9,055 nt of DNA from DASZZX01 sp036260415 (GTDB taxonomy: Bacteria > Actinomycetota > Nitriliruptoria > Nitriliruptorales > JAHWKO01): NCBI GenBank assembly GCA_036260415.1, contig DASZZX010000318.1, positions 1-9,055 on the forward strand, read 5' to 3'. Made by a program: the position numbers and the translations under genes. The first letter of the stretch is position 1; each line of letters opens with the position of its first letter. The notes below the pieces were generated by a model, which searched no databases, was not told the origin of the DNA, and saw only the letters and a program-made list of their open reading frames with translations. Below are positions 1 through 6,071 of this stretch, piece after piece.

Positions 1-1269
1 GGCCGCGAGGAGGCGGCCGACACCCCACCGGAGATCCGCGAGGGACCGGTCGGTCCCGGCAAGCGCCTGTCAGAGCTGCTCGGCGACGACTTCGAGATCG
101 TCGCGACCCTGATCTGCGGCGATGACTACGCCACGTCGACCGAGGGCGCGATCGACGACCTCGTCGAGATGGCGACCGGCACCGACGCCGACATCCTCGT
201 CGCCGGTCCCGCCTTCGGAAGCGGCCGCTACGGGCTGGCGTGCGCACGGCTGGCGGCCGCCGCGACCGCTGCAGACCTTCCGGCCATCGCCGCGATGCAT
301 CCCGACAACCCCGGAGTGGAGGACGCCGGTGCCGCCCCGGTCATAGAGAGTGGCGGGACGTCCCGTGACATGCGCTCCTCCCTCGACACGCTCGCCCCTG
401 CCGTGGCCAAGTTCGCGGCCGGCGAGGCCCTCACCTCCGACGACGGGCGGGTCGATCGGCTCGCGCGGCGCAACACCACCGTGGACAGCCCGGCAGCCGA
501 GCGGGCACTCGACCTCGTCCTGCGTCGGCTCGCGGGCGACGAGGAAGCCACCGAGATCCCCCAGCCACGCTTCGACGTGGTCAACCCTGCCGGCCCGGTG
601 GAGGACCTGTCACAGGTGACCGTGGCGCTGGTCACCGAGGGGGCGGTGGTCCCCGCAGGCAACCCCGACCGTCTGCCGTCCTCGCGGGCGACCAAGTGGC
701 TGAAGTACTCGCTGGACGGGGAGGATGCGCTGCGTTCCGGGGAGTACGAGTCCGTGGACGGTGGCTTCTCCACCGTCGCGGCCGACGAGGACCCCAACCG
801 CATCCTGCCGCTGGACGCCGCCCGCGAGCTCGAACGCGACGAGGTGATCGGCAAGCTGCACGACAGCTACCTCGTCACCATCGGCAACGGCACGCCCGTC
901 GCGACCGCGCGCGGCTACGGGGTCGAGTGGGCCGCCGAGCTGCACAAGGCCAACGTCCAGGCAGCGATCCTCACCGCCACCTGAGGGACAGGGACGCGTT
1001 GCGGGTCAACGCTTGCGAAGGAACTGGAACGAGCCGGGATCCCCACGGCCGTGATCACCAACCTGGTCTCGATCGCCGAGGGCGTCGGAGCCCCCAGGAT
1101 CGTGCCCGGGCGCGCCATCCCACACCCGGTCGGGGACCCGGAACTCGAACCGGAGGAGGAGCGCGCCTACCGGCGCCGCGTGCTCGAGCGCGCTCTCGAA
1201 GCGGTGTCCACCCCGGTCAAACGACCGACCGTGTTCCCCATGGACAGCGAGGAGGACGACGATGAGTGA
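1..1269 (+). CDS. grdB: Glycine/sarcosine/betaine reductase component B, selenocysteine subunit (GrdB/GrdF/GrdH family), 5'-truncated
   Basis: This is the selenoprotein subunit of the substrate-specific component B, which binds glycine, sarcosine or betaine and passes the carboxymethyl group to GrdA. The frame is open from base 1, and its first residues include EGPVGPGK, a motif near the N-terminus of the family, so only about 15-20 residues and the start codon are missing. Visible family motifs are the CGDDY region, AGPAFGSGRYG, NPDR followed by SS, and GNGTPVATA near residue 300. A TGA at 982-984 (window residue 328) falls exactly where the family has selenocysteine, in ILTAT-U-GTGTRCG. The same frame continues for 94 conserved codons, including RAGIP, RIVPGRAIPHPVGDP and TVFP, to the stop at 1267-1269. 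The total of 422 residues in the window fits the usual length of about 436. The middle cysteine of the expected UxxCxxC is glycine here. It overlaps grdC by 8 bp. I cannot tell which amine is the substrate. Confidence 0.93.
982..984 (+). other. In-frame TGA read as selenocysteine in grdB
   Basis: The codon sits between ILTAT and GTGTRCG, at the position of the redox-active selenocysteine of component B. Conserved coding sequence in the same frame on both sides, plus a hairpin beginning 11 nt downstream, argue for recoding rather than termination. Terminating here would delete the conserved C-terminal quarter of the protein. Confidence 0.9.
996..1012 (+). promoter_or_regulatory. SECIS-like hairpin of grdB
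   Basis: GCGTTG at 996-1001 pairs perfectly with CAACGC at 1007-1012 around the 5-nt loop CGGGT. The apical loop begins 17 nt after the TGA at 982-984, and its second base is G. This agrees with the general bacterial SECIS pattern as I recall it: a short apical stem-loop roughly 16-37 nt after UGA, with a G among the first two loop bases. It would recruit SelB with Sec-tRNA. The role is inferred from structure and position. Confidence 0.65.
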
Positions 1270-2698
1270 CGCAGCCGTCGTGTCCGCGACCAGCACCGTG
1301 CTGGCGCACACGCCGGGACTGGTCCGCCACGGCTCGAAGCCGTCCCGGGAGCTGCCGAAGGACGCGGAGCAGAGGGAGAGGTTCTTCTCCGGCCTCCGGA
1401 GCTTCGACGACGCGGTGGCCTACCGGCCGCACCACGCCTACATCGGGGCGGTGCACCCGCGTGATCTCCCGGAGCGGCCCTGGTTGGACAAGCCGCAGGA
1501 GGACGCCGGACGCTTCGCGCCCCGTGGCGAACTCATGCCCGAACACGAGTTCCTGGGGCTGATGGCGGCCGTCGACGAGTTCGAACTGGTGACCCTCGAC
1601 CCGGACTTCGCCGAGCAGACCGCCGGGGCGCTGGCCGAGCATCCGCTGGCCAAGCGCATGGACCTGGAGCGGATCGGCGAGGCGGCCGGCGACCTGGATG
1701 CCGCGGTGGAGAAGCCGGGCGCGGTGCCGCTGCACGTCGAACGCGACCGCGTGGTCGGCGCGATCCGCCGCGCCCACGACAAGGACCAGTCCCTCGCCGC
1801 TCACGTGCTCCTCGAGAACCTGGCGTGCAAGGCGAGCGCCACACTGGCGCTGCTGCACCTGCTGGAGGATCACGACATCGAGCCGACCTCGATCGAGTAC
1901 ACGCTCAGTTGCTCGGAGGAAGCGGTCGGCGACCGCTACCAGCGCGGCGGCGGGAACATGGCCAAGGCCGTCGCCGGGGTTGCCGGGCTGACGGAATCGT
2001 CGGGCTTCGACGTGAAGAACTTCTGCGCCGCGCCGATCCCTGGCCTCGTCGTTGCGGCGAGCCTGGTGGCGGCCGGTGTGTTCCGCCGGGTGGCGATCGT
2101 GTCGGGCGGGTCCCTGGCCAAGCTCGGCATGAAGTTCCAGGGAGGCCTGAAGAACGACCTACCGGTGCTCGAGGACGTCATGGGCGGGTCCGCCCTCCTG
2201 GTCGAGGCCGACGACGGCGCCTCGCCACGGATCCGCCTCGATGCGGTCGGCCGCCACCGGGTCGGCTCCGGCGGCTCCAACCCCCAGATCCTGCAGGACC
2301 TCGCCATCGGGCCCCTCGACGCTGCGGGCCTGCAGATGCTCGACATCGACGACTACGGCACCGAGCTGCACAACCCCGAGATCATGGAGCCGCAGGGGTC
2401 GGGGGACGTCGCCAACCGCAACTACCGCACGCTTGGAGCGCTGGCGGCGCGCCGCGGCGAGATCGAGCGTGAGGACATCGACGAGTTCGTCTCCCAACGT
2501 GGGATGCCGGGGTTCGCCCCGACCCAGGGGCACCTCGCCTCGGCACTGTGCTACCTCCCGCACGCGATCCCCCGGCTCACCGACGGTGACGCCCAGCGCG
2601 TTCTCTTTATGGCCAAAGGCAGCCTGTTCCTCGGGCGCATGAGCCAGAGCTCGGACGGCATGAGCGTGCTGCTCGAACGAAACCCGGAAAGGAGCTAA
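1262..2698 (+). CDS. grdC: Glycine reductase complex component C, beta subunit GrdC
   Basis: Component C accepts the carboxymethyl group from the GrdA selenoether as an enzyme-bound acetyl thioester, and with GrdD releases acetyl phosphate for ATP synthesis. The 478-residue protein has the family's landmarks: LRSFDDAVAYRP and AYIGAVHP near residues 45-65, MPEHEFLGLM near 92-101, ENLACKASATLALLHLL near 185-201, CSEEAVGD starting at Cys217, and QRGGGNMAKAVA. These are followed by FCAAP with Cys255, GGSLAKLGMKFQGG, VGRHRVGSGGS, and the C-terminal GMPGFAPTQGH and AKGSLFLGRM. The fold is related to beta-ketoacyl-ACP synthase III/thiolase enzymes. The length is slightly below the roughly 510 residues of clostridial GrdC. 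From memory, clostridial proteins read CSEEACGD, so a non-catalytic-looking Cys may be absent here. The ATG at 1262 is preceded by GAGGAGG with 6-nt spacing and overlaps the grdB stop, which suggests translational coupling. No GrdD partner follows it. Confidence 0.93.
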   Translation: MSDAAVVSATSTVLAHTPGLVRHGSKPSRELPKDAEQRERFFSGLRSFDDAVAYRPHHAYIGAVHPRDLPERPWLDKPQEDAGRFAPRGELMPEHEFLGLMAAVDEFELVTLDPDFAEQTAGALAEHPLAKRMDLERIGEAAGDLDAAVEKPGAVPLHVERDRVVGAIRRAHDKDQSLAAHVLLENLACKASATLALLHLLEDHDIEPTSIEYTLSCSEEAVGDRYQRGGGNMAKAVAGVAGLTESSGFDVKNFCAAPIPGLVVAASLVAAGVFRRVAIVSGGSLAKLGMKFQGGLKNDLPVLEDVMGGSALLVEADDGASPRIRLDAVGRHRVGSGGSNPQILQDLAIGPLDAAGLQMLDIDDYGTELHNPEIMEPQGSGDVANRNYRTLGALAARRGEIEREDIDEFVSQRGMPGFAPTQGHLASALCYLPHAIPRLTDGDAQRVLFMAKGSLFLGRMSQSSDGMSVLLERNPERS

Positions 2699-2700
2699 CC

Positions 2701-3033
2701 GTGTCCGACGCAGTGATGGAGGTCAACAGCGACACCTTCGATGACGTCGTGTCCGATGGGCTGGTCCTCGTGGACGTCTGGGGGCCGGACTGTCAGCCGT
2801 GCATCGAACTGGAGCCCCACGTGGAGGAGATCGCCGAGGACCGGTCGGAGCTGAAGGTCGCGAAGGTCGACGCCAGTGACAACCGCCGCTGGTGCATGGA
2901 TCACCAGGTGATGGGCCTGCCGACCTTCCTCCTGTTCCGTGACGGGGAGGAGGTGGCACGCATCTCGGACCCGGATCTCGGGCCGAACACGTTCAAGGAG
3001 TGGCTGAACGAGGAACTGGAGGAGCTGACGTAA
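2701..3033 (+). CDS. trxA: Thioredoxin of the glycine reductase operon
   Basis: This is a small single-domain thioredoxin of 110 residues, expected to reduce the oxidised selenide-sulfide of GrdA with electrons from a thioredoxin reductase. The active site is WGPDCQPC, with redox cysteines at Cys31 and Cys34, and the cis-proline loop GLPTFLLF has Pro74. The family's hydrophobic strand VLVDVWG lies at 22-28. The classical WCGPC motif is replaced by DCQPC, which resembles the GCxPC-type sites of thioredoxins in clostridial grd operons. A third cysteine, Cys65, lies between the two conserved regions. The GTG start at 2701 is preceded by AAAGGAG at 2688-2694, overlapping the grdC stop region, and the gene ends in the ribosome binding site of grdA. 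This places it firmly inside the operon. The fold is certain; the GrdA-reducing role is inferred from context. Confidence 0.92.
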   Translation: MSDAVMEVNSDTFDDVVSDGLVLVDVWGPDCQPCIELEPHVEEIAEDRSELKVAKVDASDNRRWCMDHQVMGLPTFLLFRDGEEVARISDPDLGPNTFKEWLNEELEELT

Positions 3034-3042
3034 GGAGGCAGC

Positions 3043-3498
3043 ATGTTCGACGGGAAGCAGGTCATCGTCATCGGGGAACGCGACGGGGTCGCCGGCCCTG
3101 CCATCGAAGCCTGTGTGAAGGCGGCGGGAGGCGAGGTGGCGTTCGTCGCCACCGAGTGCTTCGTCTGAACGGCCGCAGGAGCCATGGACCTGGACAGCCA
3201 GGAAGCGATCAAGCGTCTGGCTGACGAGCACGGCGCAGACAACCTGCTCGTCATCCTCGGGGCACCTGACCCCGAGAGCGCTGAGATCGCCGCCGAGACG
3301 GTCGTGCTCGGCGACCCCAGCTACGCAGGTCCATTGGCTGAGGCCCAGTTGGGTCTCTCCGTGTACCACGTCCTAGAGGACGAGGTCCGCAAGGCCATCC
3401 CCGACGACGAGTGGGAGGAGCAGATCGGGCTGATGACCGACGCGCTCGACAAGGAGGCGTTGAGCGAGGCGGTCGCGGCGATGCGCCAGGAGGCGTAG
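3043..3498 (+). CDS. grdA: Glycine/sarcosine/betaine reductase selenoprotein A (GrdA)
   Basis: GrdA is the small acidic selenoprotein shared by glycine, sarcosine and betaine reductases. Its selenocysteine takes the carboxymethyl group from component B and hands it to component C, leaving a selenide-sulfide that thioredoxin reduces. The gene encodes 151 residues with the family's signature: FDGKQVIVIGERDG at the N-terminus, then TECFV-U-TAAGAMDL with Cys39 and selenocysteine 42 encoded by the TGA at 3166-3168. After it come LAAETV-like AAETVV, GDPSYAGPLAEAQLGLSVYHV, and YEEQ-like WEEQIGLM near the C-terminus. The length is close to the family's usual 155 or so. The ATG at 3043 has an excellent AAGGAGG at 3032-3038 with 4-nt spacing. 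Plain stop-codon gene calling would see only a fragment starting at an internal ATG at 3184 and would miss the catalytic half. Confidence 0.96.
3166..3168 (+). other. In-frame TGA read as selenocysteine in grdA
   Basis: The TGA follows ECFV and precedes TAAGAMDL, exactly the selenocysteine position (CxxU) of GrdA proteins. Conserved sequence continues in frame for 109 codons to a TAG stop at 3496-3498. Confidence 0.95.
3189..3202 (+). promoter_or_regulatory. SECIS-like hairpin of grdA
   Basis: CCTGG at 3189-3193 pairs with CCAGG at 3198-3202 around ACAG. If the closing G-C pair opens, the loop is GACAGC with G first. The loop begins about 25 nt after the TGA at 3166-3168, inside the expected distance. 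A competing hairpin exists closer to the UGA: CAGG at 3176-3179 with CCTG at 3189-3192. Which one forms is uncertain, and this one is less convincing than the grdB element. Confidence 0.45.
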
Positions 3499-3524
3499 CC
3501 GCACCACCTGCTGCCGTGCGTTGC

Positions 3525-3552
3525 CCTCTCCCGCAGGACGCGGCGGGGGAGG
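3525..3552. terminator. Strong hairpin between convergent grdA and nadC
   Basis: Bases 3525-3534 pair with 3543-3552 over 10 bp (one G-U wobble) around an 8-nt loop, starting 27 nt after the grdA stop. There is no T-tract, as is common in high-GC actinobacteria. A second short hairpin, GGAGG/CCTCC at 3548-3560, overlaps it and could serve transcripts arriving from nadC on the minus strand. The position in the 86-bp gap between two convergent operons supports a shared, two-way terminator. The termination activity itself is inferred. Confidence 0.55.
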
Positions 3553-3584
3553 CGCCCTCCGGGGCGGTGGCCCTTCGCCGGGTC

Positions 3585-4457
3585 TCAGGCAGCGGTCACC
3601 GTCCGCAGGTCGAGGCCGATGTCCAGTGCCGACGCGCTGTGGGTCAGCCAGCCGACCGACAGCAGGTCGACGCCGGTCGCGGCCACGTCCGGGGCCGTCT
3701 GCGCTGTGATGCGACCGGACGCCTCGAGCACGACGTGCCCGCTGGCCTGACGCACTGCTTCGCGCAGGACGTCCAGCGGCAGGTTGTCGAGCAGGACCGC
3801 GTCGACGGCCGCGGCGAGGGCCGCGTCGAGTTGGTCGAGGCGGTCGACCTCGACCTGGATCTTGACGAGGTGGCCGACCCGGCGGCGGACCCGGTCCACC
3901 GCTTCTGCGATGCTGCCCGCGACGACGAGGTGGTTGTCCTTGATGAGGACCGCGTCGTCGAGCCCGAAGCGGTGGTCGGCTCCTCCGCCGGCGCGGACCG
4001 CGTACCTCTCGAGTCCCCGCAACCCCGGGGTCGTCTTTCGGGTGGCGACCACCCGGGCTCCGCTCGCCGCGACCGCTGTGACCACGTCCCTGGTCGCGGT
4101 CGCGACGCCACAGAGGTGGCTCAGGAGGTTGAGGGCGGCGCGTTCCGCCGTCAGCAGCGCCGGCGCGGGCCCGTCGACGACCGCCAGAGCCTGTCCCGCG
4201 TCCACATCCTTCCCGTCCTCGACGACCGGGCGGACGCCGACGCGCCGGTCGAGGAGCGTGAACGCGCGCGCGGCCACCGTCACGGCGGCGACCCGGCCGG
4301 GGCTGCGTGCGGCCACCACCCCGGTCGCCTGCACATCGGGCGCGACGATCGCCTCGGTCGTGAGGTCGCCGGCCACTCCCAGATCCTCCCGCAGGGCCCG
4401 GCGAACCACCGGCTCGTAGAGGAGCGCCGGGGGAGGCACCAACCTCGTGTCGCTCAC
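3585..4457 (-). CDS. nadC: Quinolinate phosphoribosyltransferase (nicotinate-nucleotide pyrophosphorylase, carboxylating)
   Basis: NadC converts quinolinate and PRPP to nicotinate mononucleotide, CO2 and pyrophosphate, the last step of the branch encoded by nadABC. The 290-residue length is typical. Motifs in order: EDLG at 24-27 with Asp31, ERAALNLLSHLCGVAT at 105-120, TRKTTPGLR at 139-147 (phosphate/substrate-binding basic residues), YAVRAGGGADHR at 152-163, KDNH at 173-176, EVD around Glu203, LLDN with Asp224 and Asn225, EASGRI at 245-250 and SVGWLTHSA near 267-275. The start is GTG at 4457, with GAGG at 4465-4468 spaced 7 nt away. It lies 36 bp after nadB and is the last gene of the operon. 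Confidence 0.95.
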   Translation of the reverse strand: MSDTRLVPPPALLYEPVVRRALREDLGVAGDLTTEAIVAPDVQATGVVAARSPGRVAAVTVAARAFTLLDRRVGVRPVVEDGKDVDAGQALAVVDGPAPALLTAERAALNLLSHLCGVATATRDVVTAVAASGARVVATRKTTPGLRGLERYAVRAGGGADHRFGLDDAVLIKDNHLVVAGSIAEAVDRVRRRVGHLVKIQVEVDRLDQLDAALAAAVDAVLLDNLPLDVLREAVRQASGHVVLEASGRITAQTAPDVAATGVDLLSVGWLTHSASALDIGLDLRTVTAA

Positions 4458-4493
4458 GTGTTCACCTCTCGCGCCGCTCCCTGGGGGCGCTGC

Positions 4494-6071
4494 TCACGCG
4501 GCGGCGTCCAGACGGGCACCCCGGGCCACGCACGGTTCGCCGGCGCGGTCCAGGCGCACGACCAGCCGACGCTGCCAGGCCGGGTCGCAGCGAGGGTGGT
4601 CCGACCGCTGGTGTGCGCCCCGGCTCTCGCGCCGTGCGAGGGCGGCGGCCACCACCATGCGGGCGACCGTGACCTGGTCGGCGAGCGGCGACCCGCACCG
4701 CTCGGCCATCCCCTGCAGTCGACGGCCGGCGTCGGCGAGGCCGGCCCCGTCGCGGACGACCCCGACGTGCTCCCACATCAGACGCCGCAGTCGGGCGGCC
4801 GCGTCCGCGTCGGTCGTGCCAGCCGTCGCCGCGACCGTCTGACCCGGGGCGGGGCGGAGGTCGGCGACGGGGAGAGGGAGGGTCATCGCCGTCAGGTCGT
4901 GCGCGACGCGCGCCCCGAACACCAGCGCCTCCAGGAGCGAGTTGCTGGCCAGACGGTTCGCGCCGTGGACGCCGGTGCACGCCACCTCCCCACACGCCCA
5001 GAGACCGGGCACCGACGAGCGCCCGTGCTCGTCGACCACGACGCCGCCCATGTGGTAGTGGGCCGCCGGGGTGACCGGCACGGGGCGTTCGGTGGGGTCG
5101 AGTTCGTGGCGGCGGCAGGAACCGACGATGGCCGGGAAACGCTGGGTCAACTGCCGGACCGGACGCAGGTCCAAGAGGACGTCGTGGCCGCGGGCGCGAT
5201 GACGCCACACGGCCTGGGCGACCACGTCGCGTGGGGCGAGTTCCCCGTCGGGGTGGGCGTCGAACAGGAAGCGCTCGCCGTCCTGGTCGACGATCACGGC
5301 ACCTTCGCCTCGCAGGATCTCGCTGAGCAGGGGCAGCGGCACGGTGTCCACGTCGAACGCGGTCGGGTGGAACTGGACGAACTCGAGGTCGGTCAGGCAG
5401 GCGCCGGTCCGGGCGGCCAGCGCCAGGCCGCGTCCGACGGCCCGGGCGGGGTTGGTCGTACGGTCGAACAGGCCGCCGATGCCGCCGGTCGCCAGGACCA
5501 CCGAGCCGGCCGCGCACGACACCACCCGCCCGGCCGCGTCACGCCCCCAGGCGCCGCACACCCGGCCGTGGTCGTCGACGGCGAGGTGGCCCACCGACAC
5601 CTGCTGCACCACACGCACCCACGGGGCCGCCTCGACCGCGCCGGCGAGCACGCGGACCAGCTCACGGCCGGTGCTGGCGCCACCCGCGTGCACGATCCGG
5701 CTTCGGCGGTGGCCCGGTTCCCGCCCGGTGGCGAGCCGACCGCCCACGGTGCGTTCGAAGCGTGCGCCGCGCTCCAGCAGCCGTTGCAGGCTGGCCGGGC
5801 CCTCCGCGGTCAACAGCTCCACGACATGGGGATCGGACAGGCCGCCGCCGACCGCCAGCGTGTCCGCGGCGTGCAGGCGGCCGGTGTCGTCCGGACCCAC
5901 GGCGGCAGCGATGCCGCCCTGGGCGTGGAGGGTGGCACCGTCCCCCAGCCGACCGTCGGTCAGGAGCAGCACCTGGTGCGAGCCCAGCCCCAGCGCGACT
6001 GACAGGCCCGCCGCCCCCGAGCCGATCACCAGAACCTCCGCCCGCAGCTGCTCGTGCGGGGGTGCGGTCAC
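4494..6071 (-). CDS. nadB: L-aspartate oxidase
   Basis: NadB is an FAD enzyme oxidising L-aspartate to iminoaspartate, the substrate of NadA. It can use oxygen or fumarate as acceptor. The 525-residue protein has the dinucleotide-binding GSGAAG at 17-22, HAQGGIAAA at 49-57, HAGGASTGREL at 128-138, LATGGIGGLFDRTTNP at 193-208, and EFVQFHPTAF at 230-239. Further on are SEILRGEGA at 250-258, HYHMGG at 338-343 and the flavin-binding ACGEVACTGVHGANRLASNSLLEALVFG at 359-386. The GTG at 6071 overlaps the nadA stop by 4 bp (GTGA) and has GGGGAG at 6079-6084, spaced 7 nt. The frame stays open far upstream through nadA, but that extension has no family similarity and is a high-GC artefact. The short C-terminal helical region is less conserved than the rest. 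Confidence 0.95.
   Translation of the reverse strand: MTAPPHEQLRAEVLVIGSGAAGLSVALGLGSHQVLLLTDGRLGDGATLHAQGGIAAAVGPDDTGRLHAADTLAVGGGLSDPHVVELLTAEGPASLQRLLERGARFERTVGGRLATGREPGHRRSRIVHAGGASTGRELVRVLAGAVEAAPWVRVVQQVSVGHLAVDDHGRVCGAWGRDAAGRVVSCAAGSVVLATGGIGGLFDRTTNPARAVGRGLALAARTGACLTDLEFVQFHPTAFDVDTVPLPLLSEILRGEGAVIVDQDGERFLFDAHPDGELAPRDVVAQAVWRHRARGHDVLLDLRPVRQLTQRFPAIVGSCRRHELDPTERPVPVTPAAHYHMGGVVVDEHGRSSVPGLWACGEVACTGVHGANRLASNSLLEALVFGARVAHDLTAMTLPLPVADLRPAPGQTVAATAGTTDADAAARLRRLMWEHVGVVRDGAGLADAGRRLQGMAERCGSPLADQVTVARMVVAAALARRESRGAHQRSDHPRCDPAWQRRLVVRLDRAGEPCVARGARLDAAA

Noticed and set aside
169..984. Treating component B as a stand-alone 271-residue protein or a broken pseudogene
   Set aside because: Homologous sequence continues both upstream to base 1 and downstream through TGA; the stop lies exactly at the known selenocysteine site and grdA has the same arrangement.
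1051..1269. A separate small gene of 72 residues
   Set aside because: It is the tail of GrdB downstream of the recoded TGA, in the same frame.
3184..3498. A separate 104-residue gene starting at the ATG at 3184
   Set aside because: It is the C-terminal part of GrdA after the selenocysteine; that ATG is the conserved methionine of TAAGAMDL.
3411..6002. A very long plus-strand open frame (863 codons) opposite nadC and nadB
   Set aside because: It is a high-GC antisense shadow: its translation shows no family features, and the minus strand carries two clearly recognisable enzymes with ribosome binding sites over the same bases.
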